DNA of 16,297 bases from CAZFYZ01 sp964523735 (GTDB lineage Bacteria > Armatimonadota > UBA5829), in contig CAZFYZ010000084.1 in NCBI GenBank assembly GCA_964523735.1, positions 1-16,297 on the forward strand, given 5' to 3'. How positions within the stretch are numbered: position 1 is the first letter of the stretch; every line of letters begins with the position of its first letter. The position numbers and the translations under genes are program-made. Of this stretch, positions 6,550 through 12,396 are shown in pieces. The notes under the pieces are model-generated. The model searched no databases. It was not told the DNA's origin and was given only the letters and a program-made list of their open reading frames with translations.

Positions 6550-7893
6550 CTAGGCCGCCTTGCGCAACTGTCGGTCGTCGCCGGTGATCTCCTCGATGGT
6601 TGAGCCCATGTCCTCGGCGGCGATGCGAAGCATGTCGCGGGCGGTGATTGCGTCCGCGGGGTATTTGGCGATGCCGGCCTTAGCTCTTGGCGAGAGGACG
6701 CGGCCTTTGTGGCCGGAGTCGATCTGGACGTTCGCGATGGTATCGGACATCCTATCCGCCACTACCCCCGCATGGCTGGCTGTATGCGGCAGGATCAGCG
6801 CGAAACATGTCTGGCCAAGCCTGGCCACCACGTCCATCTTCCTGACGTTGGAGCGCATGCTTTGGGCCACGGTGTAGAGCACATCGTCCATGCGGACCAT
6901 CCTCACGTAATTGTCGATCTCCTCCGGCATGCAGACATCGATCAGGACCAGCGCTACTTTGTGCCGGTCACGATAAGCCCGGCTGAGTTCCTCATCAAGG
7001 CGCTCGGTGAGGTACTGTCGGTTATAGACGCCGGTTGTGCTGTCCATGACGGTCTCCGACCCGGAGGAAGACTCGCCCTCCCACGCCCGCTTCGAGACCA
7101 GGGTCCGCTGCATCTGAGTGTCTCGGATCTCGTCAGTAATAAGGATCTTCCTAAGCTTCTTGGTGCCGTTTCTGAGGATATGGGATACATAATTGCAGCT
7201 TATGGAGAGCTGGTGCGCGATCTCAGTCTGGTTGAGGCCCTTGTAGTAGTGCGCGGCGATCACATCCTGCTCGATGTCCTTGAGGCGCTGAAGCGCGGTC
7301 TCGAGCACGATCTTGTCCTCCACCGGCAGTTGGAATGAGACGACTTTCTGGTCCTTTATCTTCTCGGAGTCCCGGGTGTTGGAGTTGTCGTCGCGGTCGC
7401 CGTCCAGCGAGCTGACCTTGAAGACCTCGCGCGTCGTAAGGAGTTCCCGGACGGTGGCCTCGGGCATCTGCATGCATTCTGCGATCTCTTTGTCCGTCGG
7501 AGTGCGGTTGAACTGCTGGTTCAGGGACTCGATCACCTTGGTCATCCGCTGATTGAGTTCCTGGAGCCAGGCAGGCTCCTTGATAATCTTACCCTTGTCG
7601 CGCAGGTAGTGCTTGATCTCGCCGATGATGAAGTGAGTCGCATAGGTCGAGAACTTCACTCCCATGTTGACGTCGTACTTGTCAACGGAGCGGATAAGGC
7701 CGATGTAACCCTCCTGAACGAGGTCTTCGAGGGGCTCGCACGCTCCCAGGAAGCGGCGGCCGATGCTCTCGACCAGGTTAGCGTATTGCAGCACGACTTC
7801 GTCTCTGATCTTGGGGTCGTGCTCTTCCATGTATAGAGCCAGGCGATCCTGGATTTCTTCCTCAGTTAGCTTCCGCGTAATACCAACCCGCAT
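6550..7893 (-). CDS. RNA polymerase sigma factor (sigma-70 group 3-like) fused to a degenerate GGDEF domain
   Basis: The 447-residue product joins two modules. Residues ~30-99 are sigma region 2 (VLQYANLVESIGRRF...EDLVQEGYIGLIRSVDKYD...FSTYATHFIIGEIKHYLRD). About 107-152 is region 3 (WLQELNQRM...RTPTDKEIAECMQM). About 197-249 is region 4 with helix-turn-helix LNQTEIAHQLSISCNYVSHI. The order and lack of region 1.1 resemble SigB/SigF-type factors. A linker leads to a GGDEF-family fold at ~284-437: DSTTGVYNRQYLTERLDEEL and VRKMDVVARLGQTCFALILP match the family layout. The catalytic GGDEF is replaced by GQTCF (360-364), so cyclase activity is not expected. The inhibitory-site RxxD (R351-D354), five residues upstream, is intact, which suggests c-di-GMP binding. 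The ATG at 7893 follows GAGGAAG; an in-frame ATG at 7956 would start within a tandem-repeat hairpin. It is 90 bp after pilC in the same direction. The sigma assignment is sure, the ligand role inferred. Confidence 0.93.
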   Translation of the reverse strand: MRVGITRKLTEEEIQDRLALYMEEHDPKIRDEVVLQYANLVESIGRRFLGACEPLEDLVQEGYIGLIRSVDKYDVNMGVKFSTYATHFIIGEIKHYLRDKGKIIKEPAWLQELNQRMTKVIESLNQQFNRTPTDKEIAECMQMPEATVRELLTTREVFKVSSLDGDRDDNSNTRDSEKIKDQKVVSFQLPVEDKIVLETALQRLKDIEQDVIAAHYYKGLNQTEIAHQLSISCNYVSHILRNGTKKLRKILITDEIRDTQMQRTLVSKRAWEGESSSGSETVMDSTTGVYNRQYLTERLDEELSRAYRDRHKVALVLIDVCMPEEIDNYVRMVRMDDVLYTVAQSMRSNVRKMDVVARLGQTCFALILPHTASHAGVVADRMSDTIANVQIDSGHKGRVLSPRAKAGIAKYPADAITARDMLRIAAEDMGSTIEEITGDDRQLRKAA

Positions 7894-7930
7894 TCGCTTC
7901 CTCTCAAAAAACGGTAGTCGATGGGTGATC

Positions 7931-7972
7931 GCGGATAGCGGATAGCCACGTGCCATCCGCCATCCGCCATCT
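7931..7972. repeat. Inverted repeat built of 7-bp tandem units between pilC and the sigma gene
   Basis: GCGGATA is repeated twice at 7931-7944 and GCCATCC/T three times at 7952-7972. The two blocks pair as a 16-bp stem with two G-U pairs in the minus-strand RNA (7931-7946 with 7952-7967) and a 5-nt loop. A T-run on the minus strand (7905-7910) is about 20 nt past the stem, too far for a standard terminator. In the pil transcript it could act as an attenuator or a processing site that sets the level of the sigma message. Confidence 0.65.
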
Positions 7973-7983
7973 GCTATAGGCGT

Positions 7984-9198
7984 CTAACTTACAGCGCTGA
8001 TCAGCTTGAAGATCGGCGCCATGATCGAAACGGCGATGAAGCCGACCATGCCACCCATCACGACGATCAAGCAGGGCTCAATCATCGACGTGAGCGCCTT
8101 GACAGCGTTCTCGACTTCCATGTCGTAGAAGTCCGAGACCTTAGTGAGCATGTCCGAGAGCCGACCGGTCTCTTCTCCGACGTCGATCATGTGCGTGACC
8201 ATTCCAGGGAAAAGCCCGCTCTGCTGCAGCGGCACGCTGATCTTCTGGCCTTCGCGTATTGCGTTGCGCGCATTCTCGACAGCATGGGCGATGACCCTGT
8301 TACCGGAAGTTTCTCCAACGATCTCAAGGGATCTCATCATCGGAACGCCCGAGTGGATCAGGGTGCCGAAGGTGCGGGAGAACCTGGAGATGGCCATCTT
8401 CAGGACCAGCTCGCCCACCACCGGAATCTTGAGCTTGAGGTTGTCGACCTGGTAGGCGCCCTTGTCAGTCTTCTTATAGGCTTTGAAGGCGAAGAAACCG
8501 CCGACGCCCATGAGCAAGCCGAGCCACCAGTAGTGCTGCGCGGCAGCGCTTATGCCGAACAGAAGCTTGGTCGTTGGCGGCAGTTCGACGTTCATCGAGT
8601 CAAAGAGTTCCTTGAACTTGGGCAAAACGAAGAGCAGGAGCGCGACGACCATTAGAAGGGCAAAGACCAGAACGAGGACAGGGTAGATCATCGCGGAGAC
8701 GATCTTTCCGCGCACTTCCTGTTCGGTCTCGAGGAATCCCGCGAGTCGGTCGAGAATCTTGTCCAGGATACCGCCGGTTTCGGCAGCCTTGACCATGTTC
8801 ACGTAGAGCCGCGAGAACACCCCTGGGTGTTTGCTGAAGGCATCGGTGAGGCTGATTCCCCCCTTGACGTCCTTCTTGCACAGCCCGATAACGGGTTTCA
8901 GGGCCGGGTCCTTGGTCTGCGACTCAAGGATGTCCAGGCACCGGACGATGGCAACGCCGGCGTCGATCATCGTGGCGAACTGCCGGCTGAAAATGACCAT
9001 GTTCTTGAGCTTGACCCTCTTGGCGGACACGGCCGGCGTCGACGTCTTACCGGCGCGTGCCTTCTGTTCCGAGACTGACATGACGTGCAGCTTCTGCTCG
9101 TGCAGCCTGGCCAGCACGATGCTTTCGCTATCCGCCTCTGTCTTGCCCTTTATCTGTTTGCCACTAAGATCAATGGCTGTGTATGCGAACGTAGGCAT
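7984..9198 (-). CDS. pilC: Type IV pilus inner-membrane platform protein PilC
   Basis: PilC (GspF family) is the inner-membrane platform on which PilB and PilT act to add or remove pilin. The 404-residue product has the family's two repeated cytoplasmic helical domains. Domain 1 is at about 68-190 (FSRQFATMIDAGVAIVRCLD...ETGGILDKILDRL), domain 2 at about 272-395 (FSRTFGTLIHSGVPMMRSLE...GEETGRLSDMLTKV). Membrane segments are near 168-192, 224-240 and 374-396. Length is standard. The ATG at 9198 has GGGAGG nine bases upstream, and the gene begins just five bases after the pilT stop codon, which implies translational coupling. It ends 90 bp before the sigma-GGDEF gene. Confidence 0.95.
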   Translation of the reverse strand: MPTFAYTAIDLSGKQIKGKTEADSESIVLARLHEQKLHVMSVSEQKARAGKTSTPAVSAKRVKLKNMVIFSRQFATMIDAGVAIVRCLDILESQTKDPALKPVIGLCKKDVKGGISLTDAFSKHPGVFSRLYVNMVKAAETGGILDKILDRLAGFLETEQEVRGKIVSAMIYPVLVLVFALLMVVALLLFVLPKFKELFDSMNVELPPTTKLLFGISAAAQHYWWLGLLMGVGGFFAFKAYKKTDKGAYQVDNLKLKIPVVGELVLKMAISRFSRTFGTLIHSGVPMMRSLEIVGETSGNRVIAHAVENARNAIREGQKISVPLQQSGLFPGMVTHMIDVGEETGRLSDMLTKVSDFYDMEVENAVKALTSMIEPCLIVVMGGMVGFIAVSIMAPIFKLISAVS

Positions 9199-9203
9199 GC
9201 GCT

Positions 9204-10331
9204 CTATCCTCCCTGCAGGAATCTCTGGAAGTTCTCTCTGTCGATGGTGCGTGCCATAGCCTCTTCAAGGCAGACTGTGCCGTTACGATGCATATCTGCC
9301 AGGACCTTATCCATGGTCTGCATTCCGTATTGTCCGCCTGTCTCGAGTGCGCTGTAGATCTGGTGAGTCTTACCTTCTCGAATCAGGTTACGGATGGCGG
9401 CTGTTGCGACGAGTATTTCGATGGCGGCCACTCTACCGCCGCCCATTCTAGGCAGAAGCTGTTGGGCGATGACAGCTTCGAGCGTATTGGAGAGCTGGAC
9501 TCGGATCTGTTCCTGCTGATGTGGCGGGAATACATCAACGACCCTGTCGATGGTCTGCGGCGCATTGCGCGTGTGCAGCGTGCCAAAGACGAGGTGGCCG
9601 GTCTCAGAGAGTGTAAGCGCGGCCTGAATGGTTTCGAGGTCACGCATCTCACCGATCAGCACCACATCCGGGTCCTCGCGCAAGACGGCCCTCAAAGCGT
9701 TGTTGAATGAGTCCGTATCTGTCTTGAGCTCCCTCTGATTGATCATCGCCCTCTTGTGCCGATGCAGATACTCTATCGGGTCCTCCATCGTCATAATGTG
9801 GACAGGCCGCTCGGCGTTAATGGAGTCGATCATACACGCGATGGATGTGGACTTGCCGCTGCCTGTTGGGCCAGTGACTAGGATCAGCCCACTGTGTTTG
9901 CGGCTCAGCTCTCGCAGGATAGGAGGCAGTCCAAGCTGCTCGTATGTGGGGATGCGATCGGGAATGGAGCGGAACGCTGCCCCCACGCTGCCACGCTGCT
10001 TGTAGACGTTCACACGGAACCTGCCAACGCCCTTGACCCCGTAGGAGAAGTCCAGCTCACGGACCTGCTCAAAGTGCTGCATCTGCTCATTGGTGAGGAT
10101 GTCATAGATGAGCCTCTGTGTCTCGTTCGGCGAGAGCGGCAGGTAACCCAGATGGACGAGCGAGCCGTCAACACGCACTACCGGCGGAAGCCCCACTGTC
10201 AGGTGCAGGTCGGACGATCCGCGCTCGCATCCCTCACGAAGCAGATCATCCAGGTGTGCTTCCTCCGTCGGCAGCGCCGACATGTCCACCACATAGTCGC
10301 TCAGTTCTTCCAATCCCAGCTCGTTCTGCAT
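9204..10331 (-). CDS. pilT: Type IV pilus retraction ATPase PilT
   Basis: PilT is the hexameric ATPase that depolymerises the pilus and drives twitching. The 375-residue product contains Walker A GPTGSGKS (154-161), the Asp box TMEDPIEY (181-188), Walker B VVLIGEMRD (223-231), the His box GHLVFGTLHT (245-254) and the retraction signature AIRNLIREGK (312-321), which separates PilT from PilB. The family body (LDDLLREGCERGSSDLHLTVG) starts at residue 27, so the protein has about 25 extra acidic N-terminal residues. The ATG at 10331 has AGGGAG seven bases upstream, which supports this extended start. The gene lies 55 bp after pilB and 5 bp before pilC. Confidence 0.96.
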   Translation of the reverse strand: MQNELGLEELSDYVVDMSALPTEEAHLDDLLREGCERGSSDLHLTVGLPPVVRVDGSLVHLGYLPLSPNETQRLIYDILTNEQMQHFEQVRELDFSYGVKGVGRFRVNVYKQRGSVGAAFRSIPDRIPTYEQLGLPPILRELSRKHSGLILVTGPTGSGKSTSIACMIDSINAERPVHIMTMEDPIEYLHRHKRAMINQRELKTDTDSFNNALRAVLREDPDVVLIGEMRDLETIQAALTLSETGHLVFGTLHTRNAPQTIDRVVDVFPPHQQEQIRVQLSNTLEAVIAQQLLPRMGGGRVAAIEILVATAAIRNLIREGKTHQIYSALETGGQYGMQTMDKVLADMHRNGTVCLEEAMARTIDRENFQRFLQGG

Positions 10332-10386
10332 GTATCACTCCCTGTGCGGGTCGATCGATTCGGGTCAGGGTGACCACGAGACAACT

Positions 10387-12117
10387 CTAGCCCGCGTATA
10401 TAACCCTCAGGCACTCCTCGAGCGTTGTCTGGCCGAGGAGGATCTTGGCGATCGCATCGTCTTTGAGCGTCTTCATCCCGCACTCAATGGCGGCCTCGCG
10501 TATGACGTGTGCTGATGATTTCTGCAGCACGAGGTCCCGGATGCGGTCGTTGAGGAACATAAGCTCGTAGACCCCGAGCCTGCCTTTGTAGCCCTTTCCG
10601 CCGCAGTGTTCGCACCCGCGCCCCCGGTAGAACGTAACCTTGGTGTCGCCCTCGATGTCGATACCGAGGCGCTTAACCGCATCTCTAGGCGGCTGATACT
10701 GCTCTTTGCACTTCGGACAGACAAGCCTGACAAGCCTCTGCGCCATGACGCCGATGACGCTGGAAGCGATGAGGAAAGGCTCGATTCCCATGTCCACGAG
10801 ACGCGTAAGTGCGCCAGGCGCATCGTTAGTGTGCAGGGTCGAGAGTACCAAGTGGCCGGTGAGGGCAGCCTCGGTCGCAATGATAGCGGTCTCGGCGTCA
10901 CGGATCTCACCGACCATTGCTATATCGGGGTCCTGACGGAGCATCGTTCTGAGCCCGCTGGCAAAGGTGAGTCCCGCACGATTGTTGATCTGCACCTGAG
11001 TCAGGCCGGCAACCTCGTACTCTACCGGGTCCTCGATGGTGAGGATGTTCTTCTCACCTGAGTTGAGCTTGGAGAGCACCGAATAGAGTGTGGTGGACTT
11101 GCCACTGCCGGTCGGGCCGGTCACCAGGATAATGCCGTAGCTGCGCGAGATCAGGTTCTCAAAGCGCTCGAGTGTATCCGGCAGAAGCCCGAGCTTGTGC
11201 AACCCGATCGAGATCGCGCTCTTATCGAGGATTCTAAGTACGATCTTCTCCCCGAATACCGACGGCAGCGTCGAGACACGGAAGTCGAACTGCTTGTCGT
11301 CGATGGTTGCGCTGATGCGACCGTCCTGGGGAGCTCGCTTTGTTGCAATGTCCATCTCGGACATAATCTTGAAGCGCGAGATGAGCGAGGCCTGCACCTT
11401 TTTGGGGATCTGCATGATCTCCTGGAGGATGCCGTCAATACGGATTCGCACCCGCACATGGTCCTTGGCCGGCTCGATATGAATGTCGCTCGCCCCGTCG
11501 TTGACGCCACGGCTGATTATGAGGTTCGCGAGCTTGATAACGGGCGCCTCTTCAGAAAGCTCCCGAAGCTGCTCGATCGAGATTTCCTCATCGTTATCAG
11601 GACCGTCGGAGGAGATGAAGTCTATCTCTCCGGTCTCGAACTCCTTGATAACGCTGGTGACCTGCTCGGTCACATTGGCCTGGGATTTGTAGAGCCTGCC
11701 GATTGCATTGATGATGTCTTCTTCAGGCGCTATGGCCGGCTCGACCTCAACACCCGACATCATCCGAACCTCGTCGATGGCGAAGATGTCGAGCGGATTC
11801 TTCATCGCCAGTGTCATCTTGCCGTTCTTACGAGAGACAGGAATGACCTTAAGCTTGCGTGCCGCGTTCTGAGGCACCAGTTTGATGACCGAGTTCTCTA
11901 TCTCGATGTCAGTAAGGTCAGCAAACGGCACCCCCCACTGCTCACCAAGGCACCTGACGCGGTCTCGCTCTGTAATAAAGCCCATGCTCACAAGCACGTC
12001 CCCAAGCGACTCCTGCCGCTTCAGAAGCTTCTGCTTCTCCAGTGCTTGCCCGAGCTGCTCCTGGGTGATCAGACCGGTCTTGATGAATATCTCGCCGATG
12101 GGCTCTGATTTCTGCAT
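10387..12117 (-). CDS. pilB: Type IV pilus extension ATPase PilB with N-terminal MshEN domain
   Basis: PilB powers pilin polymerisation from the cytoplasmic face. The 576-residue product begins with a tandem MshEN module. Its two copies are at about 6-29 (IGEIFIKTGLITQEQLGQALEKQ) and 37-60 (LGDVLVSMGFITERDRVRCLGEQ); such modules bind c-di-GMP in MshE and PilB relatives. The arginine that opens each motif in the consensus is replaced by P6 and S37, so affinity may be reduced. The ATPase half has Walker A GPTGSGKST (334-342), Asp box TIEDPVEYE, Walker B MVGEIRD (401-407), His box GHLVLSTLHT, and a zinc-binding four-cysteine site: CPKC (467-470) with CEHC (502-505). Length is typical. No strong ribosome binding site precedes the ATG at 12117. 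It follows pilQ after a 279-bp palindrome-rich gap and precedes pilT. Confidence 0.96.
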   Translation of the reverse strand: MQKSEPIGEIFIKTGLITQEQLGQALEKQKLLKRQESLGDVLVSMGFITERDRVRCLGEQWGVPFADLTDIEIENSVIKLVPQNAARKLKVIPVSRKNGKMTLAMKNPLDIFAIDEVRMMSGVEVEPAIAPEEDIINAIGRLYKSQANVTEQVTSVIKEFETGEIDFISSDGPDNDEEISIEQLRELSEEAPVIKLANLIISRGVNDGASDIHIEPAKDHVRVRIRIDGILQEIMQIPKKVQASLISRFKIMSEMDIATKRAPQDGRISATIDDKQFDFRVSTLPSVFGEKIVLRILDKSAISIGLHKLGLLPDTLERFENLISRSYGIILVTGPTGSGKSTTLYSVLSKLNSGEKNILTIEDPVEYEVAGLTQVQINNRAGLTFASGLRTMLRQDPDIAMVGEIRDAETAIIATEAALTGHLVLSTLHTNDAPGALTRLVDMGIEPFLIASSVIGVMAQRLVRLVCPKCKEQYQPPRDAVKRLGIDIEGDTKVTFYRGRGCEHCGGKGYKGRLGVYELMFLNDRIRDLVLQKSSAHVIREAAIECGMKTLKDDAIAKILLGQTTLEECLRVIYAG

Positions 12118-12147
12118 GTTGGTAGTCGATTCTCGCTGCTAGAGAGT

Positions 12148-12176
12148 GTTGCGTGCAGGGCTTACCTGCGTGCAAC
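12148..12176. repeat. 12-bp hairpin in the pilB leader
   Basis: GTTGCGTGCAGG (12148-12159) pairs with CCTGCGTGCAAC (12165-12176) around GCTTA, with two pairs of the G-U type. It ends 31 bp before the pilB start codon, so it would sit in the pilB leader of any transcript reading through from pilQ. Confidence 0.55.
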
Positions 12177-12216
12177 GGGTCAGTCATGGGCTCGATGGCC
12201 CTGTCACATCTGTCCA

Positions 12217-12265
12217 GTTGCCCCGCCGTCCTTCGACTAGCTCAGGATGCAGCGGCGGGGGCAAC
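12217..12265. repeat. Large stem-loop with a TCCTTCGACTAGCTCAGGA core
   Basis: GTTGCCCCGCCG (12217-12228) pairs with CGGCGGGGGCAAC (12253-12265, one extra G). The enclosed sequence has a short inner TCCT/AGGA pairing. The core resembles, from memory, a CTTCGACAAGCTCAGG-type palindrome found dispersed in many bacterial genomes; this likeness was not searched. Confidence 0.6.
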
Positions 12266-12268
12266 ACC

Positions 12269-12288
12269 GAGCGTAAGCTCTAACGCTC
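12269..12288. repeat. Small palindrome GAGCGT/ACGCTC
   Basis: GAGCGT (12269-12274) and ACGCTC (12283-12288) form a 6-bp stem with an 8-nt loop, immediately next to the larger stem-loop at 12217-12265. No T-run follows on either strand. Confidence 0.4.
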
Positions 12289-12302
12289 GCCCGGGACCAC
12301 TT

Positions 12303-12388
12303 GGGTGTCAGGTTTCGGGTTCTGGGTGTTAGGGCGGGACTGTCCCTCGAGAGGTCAAAGCCCGACACCTAACACCCGACACCCGTGA
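12303..12388. repeat. Inverted block of 7-bp tandem units downstream of pilQ
   Basis: The left block has units GGGTGTC, AGGTTTC, GGGTTCT and GGGTGTT at 12303-12330. The right block has CCCGACA, CCTAACA, CCCGACA and CCCGTGA at 12361-12388. The blocks are approximate reverse complements (GGGTGTC with GACACCC, GGGTGTT with AACACCC), so they can fold on each other around a short inner palindrome. The element starts about 10 bp after the pilQ stop and may protect or attenuate the pilQ message. Confidence 0.6.
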
Positions 12389-12396
12389 CCTGATCA

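Noticed and set aside
7894..7956. Longer sigma-GGDEF protein starting at 7956
   Set aside because: That ATG lies within the heptad hairpin and lacks a ribosome binding site; the ATG at 7893 has GAGGAAG upstream.
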